Of a stretch of DNA of 16,000 nt, positions 7,635-13,949 are shown piece by piece; position 1 is the first letter of the stretch; each line of letters begins with the position of its first letter. The position numbers and the translations under genes were made by a program. Origin of the DNA: Prochlorococcus sp. AG-455-E15 (lineage in GTDB: Bacteria > Cyanobacteriota > Cyanobacteriia > PCC-6307 > Cyanobiaceae). The notes under the pieces were generated by a model, which had not been told where the DNA came from, did no database searches, and saw only the letters and a list, made by a program, of their open reading frames with translations. The stretch spans positions 1-16,000 of the forward strand of contig QCQS01000022.1 of the NCBI GenBank assembly GCA_003212115.1. Direction: 5' to 3'.

Positions 7635-8717
7635 ATGAAAAGCTTAAAAGAAAATTTTCAAAAAGCACACATAGTTATTATTGGATCAGGGATTATTGGA
7701 AAATTTAATGCCTTAGAATTATCAGAATTAGGTTTCAAGGTTACGATAATAGATCCAACTCAACTCCAAAATAGTAGCTATGCAGCCTTAGGTTTACTAA
7801 TGGGTAATATGTACCAAAGAAGGAGAGGTAGAAGCTGGGATCTCAGGAAAGAAAGCATTGAATTATGGCCGCAATGGATTACATTTCTGCAAAAATATAA
7901 TAGTGAATTAAATATCAAAAAACCATTAATACAACTAACTACTAATGAAGAAAAGTTTAAAAAATTAGAGAAATTTATTTATGAAAATAATGATCAAAAC
8001 TTACGAATTTTAGAAAGAGACTCAATATTTATCAAGAATATAAATAAAGCCTTCCAAACAAAAAATATAAAAGGAATAATTTCCTTAAAAGATGGCAGAA
8101 TAAATCCTTTTTCTTTACTTCAAACATTAGATAAATATCTAAAACACAAAAAAATCAGTTTTTCAGAAGTAGAAATAATAAAAATCAGAAAATTAAACAA
8201 TCAATGGATTTCTACAACAAGAAACAATGAAAATATCAAATCTGATATGATTATTTTGTGTAATTCACTAAAAGCAATTAATTTAATAGATGGTATATCT
8301 CACAACATCACATTAAAACCTGTCTTAGGTCAAGCTATGGAAATTGATATAAATGATGCAGAAGTTGATTTATTATCGCTGCCAAAACAATTCAATATAA
8401 ATGGTAAAAATATAATTCCAAAATCAAAAAATAAGCTAATTATTGGATCAACTGACGAATATAGTACTAAGCCAGAAGAAAATACTTTTGAAAAACTTAC
8501 AAATTTTCTCGATAAAAGACCAAATTGGCTGATAAAAGGTAAGATTTCTAAAAAATGGTACGGCATAAGGTCAAGGCCAGATGGTGAACCTTCACCGATA
8601 ATGAAAAATCTTGAAGATGGACTAATTATATGTACAGGTTTTTATAAAAATGGGATTTTACTTGCTCCAGCTTGTTCTAAATGGGTTGCTAATGAAATTA
8701 AAAATTACTTTTCTTAA
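7635..8717 (+). CDS. FAD-dependent oxidoreductase, DAO (D-amino acid/glycine oxidase) family
   Basis: Probable flavoenzyme that oxidises an amine or amino acid; the substrate is unknown. The 360 residues begin with a dinucleotide-binding Rossmann motif (IVIIGSGIIG, GxGxxG at 17-22) followed by an acidic strand end at TIIDPT. Near the C-terminus YGIRSRPDGEPSP and TGFYKNGILLAP match the end of DAO-family enzymes such as ThiO glycine oxidase, where this region completes the FAD and substrate sites. No membrane segment or export signal is seen. A ThiO-like role in thiamine synthesis is possible, but no thi gene is nearby and the middle of the protein is divergent and Lys/Asn-rich. The ATG at 7635 lies just upstream of the FAD motif as expected. 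It is divergent from purU, and its stop overlaps the end of dnaK2 by 4 bases. Confidence 0.8.
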   Translation: MKSLKENFQKAHIVIIGSGIIGKFNALELSELGFKVTIIDPTQLQNSSYAALGLLMGNMYQRRRGRSWDLRKESIELWPQWITFLQKYNSELNIKKPLIQLTTNEEKFKKLEKFIYENNDQNLRILERDSIFIKNINKAFQTKNIKGIISLKDGRINPFSLLQTLDKYLKHKKISFSEVEIIKIRKLNNQWISTTRNNENIKSDMIILCNSLKAINLIDGISHNITLKPVLGQAMEIDINDAEVDLLSLPKQFNINGKNIIPKSKNKLIIGSTDEYSTKPEENTFEKLTNFLDKRPNWLIKGKISKKWYGIRSRPDGEPSPIMKNLEDGLIICTGFYKNGILLAPACSKWVANEIKNYFS

Positions 8718-10621
8718 TCTTTCGTTTCAGTAAAATCCGCATCAATTACATCATCTCCACCTTTTTCGTTTGAATCACTCTGATCGGGACCACCCGCCGC
8801 GCCAGGTGATGGTGGCTGATTGCCAGGTTGCTGATAAACAGACGAACCAACTGCATACAGTTCTTGCTGAAGTTCTTCAAGAAGTTTTTTCATTAATTCA
8901 TAATCTTCTTTTGAAGTTGCCTCTTTTAAAGCATTACTTTTTTCTTCAACTTTAGACTTTGCTGCAGCATCAATTTTGTCTCCCAGCTCACCAAGTTGCT
9001 TTTCTGTCTGATAGACAAGTGTTTCAGCTTGATTTTTTAAATCGATTTTTTCTCTTTTTTCTTTATCTGCAGATGCATTTGATTCAGCATCTTTTACCAT
9101 TTTTTCTACTTCATTATCAGAGAGAGTTGAAGCACCAGTAATAGAAATACTTTGCTCTTTACCACTTCCTTTATCTTTAGCAGTAACACTAAGAATTCCA
9201 TTTGCATCAATATCAAATGTAACTTCAATTTGTGGAACACCTCTAGGTGCTGAAGGGATACCATCTAATCTGAAAGTTCCTAAGCTTTTGTTATCAGAAG
9301 CCATTTCTCTTTCACCCTGCAATACATGAATTTCTACATTTGTTTGTCCATCAACAGCAGTTGAATATGTTTCAGATTTCTTTGTAGGCACTGTAGTATT
9401 TCGATTTATCATTTTTGTCATTACTCCCCCTAAAGTCTCTACACCTAATGAAAGTGGAGTAACGTCAAGTAACAATATATCTTTAACCTCTCCTGCCAAA
9501 ACTCCTCCCTGAATAGCAGCTCCAACAGCTACAACCTCATCAGGATTGACAGTTTGATTTGGTTCTTTACCAATTATTTTTTTAACTAAATCTAAAACAG
9601 CAGGAATTCTAGATGAGCCTCCCACCATAACAACTTCATCAATTTCACTAGTGGAAATTTTTGCATCACTGATAGCTCTCTCAACTGGGGTCTTACACCT
9701 ATCAATTAAAGAAGCAGCTAATTCCTCGAACTTTGCTCTAGTGAGGTTCAAATCCAAATGTTTTGGTCCTTCGGGAGTCGCTGTAATGAAAGGTAGATTT
9801 ATTTCACTTTGCGTAGCATTTGAGAGCTCTATTTTTGCTTTTTCTGCAGCTTCAGTCAATCTTTGTAATGCTTGCTTATCTTGTCTAAGATCAATTCCCT
9901 CATTTGATTTAAAAGTATTAGCTAAGTGATCTACGATGCATCTATCAAAATCATCACCACCTAAATGTGTATCTCCAGATGTAGAAAGAACTTCAGTGAC
10001 TCCATCACCAGCTTCAATAACTGAGACATCAAATGTTCCTCCTCCTAAATCAAAAACAAGAATTTTTTCATTTTCTTTATCCAAACCATATGCTAAAGCT
10101 GCAGCAGTTGGTTCATTAACAATTCTCAGGACTTCTAAACCTGCAATCTTTCCAGCATCTTTCGTAGCCTGTCTCTGAGAATCATTAAAGTAAGCTGGAA
10201 CTGTAATTACAGCCTGTGTAACTTTGTCTCCAAGATATTTACCTGCATCATCTGCTAACTTTCTTAAAACTTGAGAACTCACCTCTTCAGGAGAAAACTG
10301 CTTATTCAAAATAGGACATTTTAATTTGACACTAGAACCAGATTTTTCAACAGAATAACTAACTTCTTTAGATTCTTCATTAACTTCATCAACTCTTCTA
10401 CCAACAAAACGTTTAGCAGAATAAAAAGTATTTTCAGGGTTCATCACAGCCTGTCTTTTTGCTATTTGTCCAACAAGCTGATCTTGATTTTTTGTATATG
10501 CAACAACTGATGGAGTAGTTCTGAAACCCTCAGCATTTGCTATTACAGTAGGTTTACCACCTTCCATAACAGCGACACAACTATTTGTTGTTCCTAAATC
10601 AATTCCTACAACCTTACCCAT
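8714..10621 (-). CDS. dnaK2: Chaperone protein DnaK2 (Hsp70)
   Basis: ATP-dependent Hsp70 chaperone that folds and disaggregates proteins with DnaJ and GrpE partners. From the chosen ATG at 10621 the protein is 635 residues, normal for the family. The N-terminus GKVVGIDLGTTNSCVAV is phosphate-binding loop 1 of the ATPase domain; further ATPase motifs are VITVPAYFNDSQRQATKDAG, IVNEPTAAALAYG, VFDLGGGTFDVS and VVMVGGSSRIPAV. The linker DILLLDVTPLSLGVET leads into the beta-sandwich substrate domain, then a helical lid and a Gly/Pro/acidic tail ending in DVIDADF plus a few residues. The frame stays open upstream to another ATG at 10684, which would add 21 polar residues, but DnaK proteins normally start at MGKVVGID. 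It is divergent from aroE; no CIRCE inverted repeat is seen in front of it. The 3' end overlaps the convergent DAO-family gene by 4 bases. Confidence 0.97.
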   Translation of the reverse strand: MGKVVGIDLGTTNSCVAVMEGGKPTVIANAEGFRTTPSVVAYTKNQDQLVGQIAKRQAVMNPENTFYSAKRFVGRRVDEVNEESKEVSYSVEKSGSSVKLKCPILNKQFSPEEVSSQVLRKLADDAGKYLGDKVTQAVITVPAYFNDSQRQATKDAGKIAGLEVLRIVNEPTAAALAYGLDKENEKILVFDLGGGTFDVSVIEAGDGVTEVLSTSGDTHLGGDDFDRCIVDHLANTFKSNEGIDLRQDKQALQRLTEAAEKAKIELSNATQSEINLPFITATPEGPKHLDLNLTRAKFEELAASLIDRCKTPVERAISDAKISTSEIDEVVMVGGSSRIPAVLDLVKKIIGKEPNQTVNPDEVVAVGAAIQGGVLAGEVKDILLLDVTPLSLGVETLGGVMTKMINRNTTVPTKKSETYSTAVDGQTNVEIHVLQGEREMASDNKSLGTFRLDGIPSAPRGVPQIEVTFDIDANGILSVTAKDKGSGKEQSISITGASTLSDNEVEKMVKDAESNASADKEKREKIDLKNQAETLVYQTEKQLGELGDKIDAAAKSKVEEKSNALKEATSKEDYELMKKLLEELQQELYAVGSSVYQQPGNQPPSPGAAGGPDQSDSNEKGGDDVIDADFTETKD

Positions 10622-10738
10622 GGGTAAATTCTTAATATTTGCTATTCTCCATAATCGGTCATCGTCGCCATTATTGTTACTCAAGGACGGGGTGTGGTTC
10701 CCGAACAGATCAGTTTTTTTAAGGAAAAAATTCTAAAC
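10622..10738. promoter_or_regulatory. Divergent dnaK2/aroE intergenic region, locally GC-rich
   Basis: This 117-bp spacer must hold the promoters of both dnaK2 and aroE. Its centre (about 10685-10710) is far richer in G and C than any other spacer in the window and contains GTTC-CC-GAAC (10697-10706), a 4-base inverted repeat around two bases. CGGG (10688-10691) and CCCG (10700-10703) can also pair around an 8-base loop. No CIRCE sequence is present. The factor or structure responsible is unknown. Confidence 0.45.
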
Positions 10739-11599
10739 ATGATTTCAAGTAAGACATCTTTTATAGCATTAATTGGTAATCCAGTAAGCCATTCTTTGTC
10801 ACCAATAATGCAAAATGCTGCCCTTCAATATTTAGGGTTAGATTTAATCTATATTGCTATACCCTGTAAAGATGAAGATCTAGAATTAGTTCTGAATTCT
10901 TTTAAGAAGATTAATTGCAAAGGTTTAAACATTACAATTCCACATAAAGAAAAAGTATTTAATCTTTGTAGTGAAATCTCACCTATTGCTCACAAACTTA
11001 AAGCAATAAATACCCTGAAATTAAATTCCCAAAAAGAATGGAGTGCAACTAATACTGATGTAGAGGGATTTATTTATCCATTAAAAAGTTTAAACTTATC
11101 AAAGAAAAAATCAATAATTCTTGGCTCAGGGGGTGCAGCAAGATCTGTTATTCAAGGTTTAATAAATTTAAATCTCTCAACAATTTCAGTAATATCACGT
11201 AACAAATCATCACTAAATGAACTAATAAAAAACTTTGATAATCAAATTCAACTGCAAGGTTTCTTAAATAATGATGATCAAGCTCAAATTTTAATTCAGG
11301 AAGCAGATTTAATTGTAAATACAACACCAGTAGGGATGAAAACAACTAAATATGAAAATAATGTATTGCCATATGGCGAGGCTTTTTGGAGATCTCTTAA
11401 TTCAAAAACAATTGTTTATGATTTAATCTACAATCCTGCCCCAACTCCTTTACTAAAATTTAGCGCCAAAAAAGGATGCATGACTATAAATGGTTTGGAA
11501 ATGCTTATTGCTCAGGGAATGAGATCAATATCATTTTGGACTGATGGTTTAGAAGTACCTTTTGATGTAATGAATGACGCACTAAAAAAATATCTTTAA
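10739..11599 (+). CDS. aroE: Shikimate 5-dehydrogenase (NADP+)
   Basis: Reduces 3-dehydroshikimate to shikimate with NADPH, the fourth step of the shikimate pathway. From the ATG at 10739 it has 286 residues, typical of AroE. Substrate-domain motifs are GNPVSHSLSPIMQNAA (13-28), NITIPHKEKV (64-73, catalytic Lys70) and NTDVEGF (105-111, catalytic Asp107). The NADP domain has ILGSGGAARSV (127-137), VNTTPVGM (193-200), YDLIYNPAPTPLL (227-239) and NGLEMLIAQG (251-260). A GTG at 10694 would add 15 residues in frame, but homologues start just before IGNPVSHS, and an AAGGA lies 13 bases before the ATG. It is divergent from dnaK2 and probably transcribed from the spacer between them. rpsF follows about 100 bp later on the same strand and seems to have its own promoter. 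Confidence 0.96.
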   Translation: MISSKTSFIALIGNPVSHSLSPIMQNAALQYLGLDLIYIAIPCKDEDLELVLNSFKKINCKGLNITIPHKEKVFNLCSEISPIAHKLKAINTLKLNSQKEWSATNTDVEGFIYPLKSLNLSKKKSIILGSGGAARSVIQGLINLNLSTISVISRNKSSLNELIKNFDNQIQLQGFLNNDDQAQILIQEADLIVNTTPVGMKTTKYENNVLPYGEAFWRSLNSKTIVYDLIYNPAPTPLLKFSAKKGCMTINGLEMLIAQGMRSISFWTDGLEVPFDVMNDALKKYL

Positions 11600-11624
11600 A
11601 AAAATAATCCTATTTTTCAAGAAA

Positions 11625-11652
11625 TTGCCTATGGTAATGTATCGTAAATAAT
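11625..11652 (+). promoter_or_regulatory. Candidate sigma-70-type promoter for rpsF
   Basis: TTGCCT (11625-11630) could serve as a -35 box and AATAAT (11647-11652) as a -10 box, 16 bases apart, about 50 bases before the rpsF start. The AT-rich background makes chance matches common, so this is only a candidate. Confidence 0.25.
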
Positions 11653-11660
11653 GAACAGAC

Positions 11661-11683
11661 GCTCATCACACTAATTTATGAGC
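11661..11683 (+). promoter_or_regulatory. Inverted repeat (stem-loop) in the rpsF leader
   Basis: GCTCAT (11661-11666) and ATGAGC (11678-11683) are perfect inverted repeats around an 11-base loop, 20 bases before the rpsF ATG. The downstream arm contains the start codon of a 9-codon leader ORF. In many bacteria S6 (with S18) regulates its own mRNA through a leader structure. I cannot show that this hairpin is that element; it lacks an obvious match beyond its position. Confidence 0.3.
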
Positions 11684-11707
11684 CAAAGACCTTGTCTGAA
11701 ACTATGA
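11678..11707 (+). other. Short leader ORF (9 codons) overlapping the rpsF start
   Basis: ATG at 11678 opens a frame encoding MSQRPCLKL and stops at TGA (11705-11707). The rpsF ATG is 11704-11706, so stop and start overlap as ATGA, a classic arrangement for translational coupling. rpsF has no visible Shine-Dalgarno of its own. No Shine-Dalgarno precedes the short ORF either, and it may be a chance frame. Confidence 0.25.
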
Positions 11708-12165
11708 ACGATCAACAATCTTATTACGAAACCATGTATATCCTCCGCCCAGACATTGCGGAAGATGAAGTTACTAATCACATTGATAAATACAATAAGC
11801 TTTTAGAAGAATTTGGCGGTACGATTCTCGATAGTCAAATGAGAGGCAAGAGAAGATTAGCCTATCAAATAGCAAAACATAGAGAAGGCATTTACGTGCA
11901 ACTCAGTCATCAAGGTGATGGGCAACATATCTTCAAAATTGAAAAAGCAATGAGACTAAGTGAAGATGTTATTAGATACATGACCGTTAAACAAGATGGT
12001 CCTTTACCAGCCCCAAGACCCTCGAGCAAGAGCGCATCTCAATCAGAGAAAAAAGATAGTCCAGATGCTGAAGTTGATTCTAAAGAAAAACAACCAGTAA
12101 CTAGTGGTGATAATTCAAATTCGGAAAAAGTTGATGCTGAAACTAAAGAAAATGTTGAATCTTAA
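11704..12165 (+). CDS. rpsF: 30S ribosomal protein S6
   Basis: Small-subunit ribosomal protein that pairs with S18 on the platform of the 30S subunit. From the ATG at 11704 the protein is 153 residues. The S6 fold occupies about residues 6-97 (YYETMYILRPDI, then LDSQMRGKRRLAYQIAKHREGIY and IRYMTVKQDGP). It is followed by about 50 residues of low-complexity Ser/Lys/Glu/Asp tail, longer than the bacterial minimum of about 95-100 residues and typical of extended cyanobacterial S6 proteins. A TTG at 11692 would add four residues, but the ATG is the better start and is tied to a leader ORF by an ATGA overlap. rpsR is not adjacent. The gene ends 3 bp from the convergent argG stop. Confidence 0.96.
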   Translation: MNDQQSYYETMYILRPDIAEDEVTNHIDKYNKLLEEFGGTILDSQMRGKRRLAYQIAKHREGIYVQLSHQGDGQHIFKIEKAMRLSEDVIRYMTVKQDGPLPAPRPSSKSASQSEKKDSPDAEVDSKEKQPVTSGDNSNSEKVDAETKENVES

Positions 12166-12168
12166 ATG

Positions 12169-13383
12169 TTAATCATTTGTTTTCGAATTTAACTCAGCCC
12201 ATATTTTATTAGACATACCCCACATATAAATGAAACCCTCTGCTAAAGAATGATTAAAAACATCATCTTTGCTATAAGTTGCTAAATCTTCCCTATAAAG
12301 TGAATTTTTTTCCGACATTCTCCCAATGACGATTGCATTACCCTTATAAAGTCTAATCTTTACTCTTCCATTAACTGTAGTTTGAGTCGATGATATAAAT
12401 GCATCTAAACTTTCTTTAAGAGGTCCAAACCAAAAACCTTGATAAACTAATTGACCCCATTTTTTTTCCACTATTCCTTTAAAATCAACAACATCAGGGT
12501 TTAATGTTATGCTCTCTAATTCTTTGTGAGCTTTGATTAAAAGTGAGAGACCAGGTGTTTCGTAAATCTCTCTGCTTTTAATTCCAACTACTCGATCTTC
12601 AATCATATCTATTCTTCCAAAACCGTGGATACCTGCAAGATCATTAGCTTTTTGAATAATCTCTAATGGAGTTAAAAATTCATCATTAATTCCAATTGGA
12701 AACCCATTTTTAAAAACAATTTCTATATCATGATGAGAATCAGGTGAATTATCAATTGATGATGTCATCAAAAAAATATCCTCAGGTGCTTCTTGCATGG
12801 GGTCTTCTAATATGCCTGCTTCAATACTTCTACCAAGTAAGTTAACGTCTATTGAATATGGCGATTTTTTTGATACTGGTGCAGGTATACCAAATTTTTC
12901 TCCATAAACTATGGCCTCCTCTCTACTCATATTCCACTCCCTTGCAGGAGTAATAATTTTTAAATCTGGACCTAAAGCATTAATTGCTAAATCAAACCGA
13001 ACTTGATCATTGCCTTTACCAGTACATCCATGAGCTACTGCATCAGCATTAATCTCTCTAGCAATATTCACGAGATTTTCAGCAATTAAAGGCCTAGCAA
13101 GGGCTGTTGATAAGGGATATTTATCTAGATATAATGCGTTTGCTCTAATGGCTGGAAAAGCGTATCTCTCAACAAAACTATTAACTAAATTGCCAACGAT
13201 TGATTTAGATGCACCAGAATTTAAAGCTTTTTGCCTAATCAGTTCTAAATCATCGCCTTGTCCAAGATCTGCTACAAAAGTAACCACTTCTGAAATTCCA
13301 TATTCATTTTTTAAATATGGAATACACACGCTCGTATCTACCCCGCCAGAATAAGCTAGTACAACTTTTTTTATCTGCTGCAT
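12169..13383 (-). CDS. argG: Argininosuccinate synthase
   Basis: Joins citrulline and aspartate with ATP to make argininosuccinate, the penultimate step of arginine synthesis. The 404 residues match the family. The ATP-pyrophosphatase loop AYSGGVDTSVC (10-20) lies at the N-terminus; GCTGKGNDQVRF is the citrulline/aspartate-binding signature, followed by TPAREWNMSREEAI, SPYSIDVNLLGRSIE and GRIDMIEDRVVGIKSRE. It starts at ATG 13383 with a GGAG Shine-Dalgarno 9 bases upstream, one of the clearer ribosome sites in the window. The small membrane protein gene lies 36 bp upstream on the same strand and could share its transcript. The stop is 3 bp from the end of convergent rpsF. Confidence 0.98.
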   Translation of the reverse strand: MQQIKKVVLAYSGGVDTSVCIPYLKNEYGISEVVTFVADLGQGDDLELIRQKALNSGASKSIVGNLVNSFVERYAFPAIRANALYLDKYPLSTALARPLIAENLVNIAREINADAVAHGCTGKGNDQVRFDLAINALGPDLKIITPAREWNMSREEAIVYGEKFGIPAPVSKKSPYSIDVNLLGRSIEAGILEDPMQEAPEDIFLMTSSIDNSPDSHHDIEIVFKNGFPIGINDEFLTPLEIIQKANDLAGIHGFGRIDMIEDRVVGIKSREIYETPGLSLLIKAHKELESITLNPDVVDFKGIVEKKWGQLVYQGFWFGPLKESLDAFISSTQTTVNGRVKIRLYKGNAIVIGRMSEKNSLYREDLATYSKDDVFNHSLAEGFIYMWGMSNKIWAELNSKTND

Positions 13384-13419
13384 CTAAATTTGCTCCATAA
13401 ATTTAAAATTTTGAGGTAA

Positions 13420-13614
13420 TTAAGAATTTAAAAACTTATTAAATAATAATATTATTGTAACCAACAGAGCTGGACCAAAAACTAGTAACAACAAAAGAAA
13501 GTTATTAATTATTAAAACATTGGGGTATAAGTATCCAATAAGCTTAAATAATCCTGACAGCAACAATGAAATTAGCCAGATAAAAAAGTATTTTAAATTT
13601 GCTTTATCAAACAA
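13420..13614 (-). CDS. Small hydrophobic membrane protein of unknown function
   Basis: I do not recognise this family. The 64-residue product has a short polar N-terminus (FDKANLK) and two long hydrophobic stretches, about residues 9-30 and 34-60, separated by a YLYPN turn, so it should be a two-helix membrane hairpin. It starts with a TTG at 13614 (an in-frame stop lies six codons upstream and there is no ATG) and has no convincing Shine-Dalgarno, so the start is uncertain. Support for a real gene: it fills the space between argG and the DUF3134 gene neatly, sits 36 bp upstream of argG on the same strand, and shares a 53-bp divergent promoter region with DUF3134. Chance is possible, since AT-rich DNA easily encodes Leu/Ile/Phe runs. 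Confidence 0.6.
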   Translation of the reverse strand: MFDKANLKYFFIWLISLLLSGLFKLIGYLYPNVLIINNFLLLLLVFGPALLVTIILLFNKFLNS

Positions 13615-13637
13615 AGTTTTTCGTGTGCATCATTATG

Positions 13638-13655
13638 TATTATCTTATATATAGA
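13638..13655 (+). promoter_or_regulatory. Candidate -10 region between the divergent small membrane gene and DUF3134 gene
   Basis: The 53-bp spacer holds TATTAT (13638-13643) and TATATATAGA (13646-13655), 12-30 bases before the DUF3134 start. Either could be a -10 box for the DUF3134-mraY set. No good -35 box accompanies them, and the mRNA leader would be very short. Confidence 0.25.
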
Positions 13656-13667
13656 ACATAGCCTTTA

Positions 13668-13949
13668 ATGGATTCAAATAAATTAAAACTTAGATTGGAC
13701 GACATTTCTGAAGTCAATCCAGCTTTAACTTGCTATCACAGAGATGATCCAGCTCCTGTGTTGCCATTAAGAGAGGAACCTGACCTACTATCTTGGCTAG
13801 AAAATACAGGTAGACTTGTGGCAGAAAAAGATGGAGATTCACAAGAGATTAGTACAATAGAAGAAGAAGAACTTTCAGCACTTATGGGAGAAAAAGAAGA
13901 TTATAAAACTGAAGAAGATCCTATATTAGAAGATGATTGGGAAGATTAA
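13668..13949 (+). CDS. DUF3134 family protein
   Basis: Cyanobacterial protein of unknown function, 93 residues, soluble and acidic. The conserved core runs about residues 16-50: VNPALT, then PAPVLPLREEPDLLSWL and ENTGRL, which I recognise as the DUF3134 pattern of an NPxL start, a PL-basic-acidic stretch and a SWLExTGRL helix. The tail (about 55-93) is rich in Glu and Asp and ends DDWED. No catalytic or metal motif is visible. The ATG at 13668 follows a short AT-rich leader. Its last 17 bases overlap the start of mraY in another frame, so the two are almost certainly co-transcribed and probably translationally coupled. This hints at, but does not show, a link to cell-wall synthesis. Family assignment is from memory of the motif. 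Confidence 0.85.
   Translation: MDSNKLKLRLDDISEVNPALTCYHRDDPAPVLPLREEPDLLSWLENTGRLVAEKDGDSQEISTIEEEELSALMGEKEDYKTEEDPILEDDWED

Noticed and set aside
9651..10178. Two plus-strand open frames of 80-92 codons opposite dnaK2
   Set aside because: Long antisense frames are common opposite highly conserved genes such as dnaK; no motif or ribosome site is seen.
10622..10684. N-terminal extension of DnaK2 by 21 residues from an ATG at 10684
   Set aside because: DnaK proteins start at MGKVVGIDLGTT; the extra residues are polar and match no family. Kept only as a point in the intergenic finding.
10694..10738. GTG start adding 15 residues to AroE
   Set aside because: AroE homologues begin shortly before IGNPVSHS, which fits the ATG at 10739.
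10622..10738. CIRCE/HrcA operator in front of dnaK2
   Set aside because: No TTAGCACTC-type inverted repeat occurs in the spacer or near the start.
12164..12178. Small hairpin AAATG-TTAAT-CATTT at the rpsF/argG junction as a bidirectional terminator
   Set aside because: The stem has only one G-C pair in five and the following T run is short; expected by chance in this base composition.
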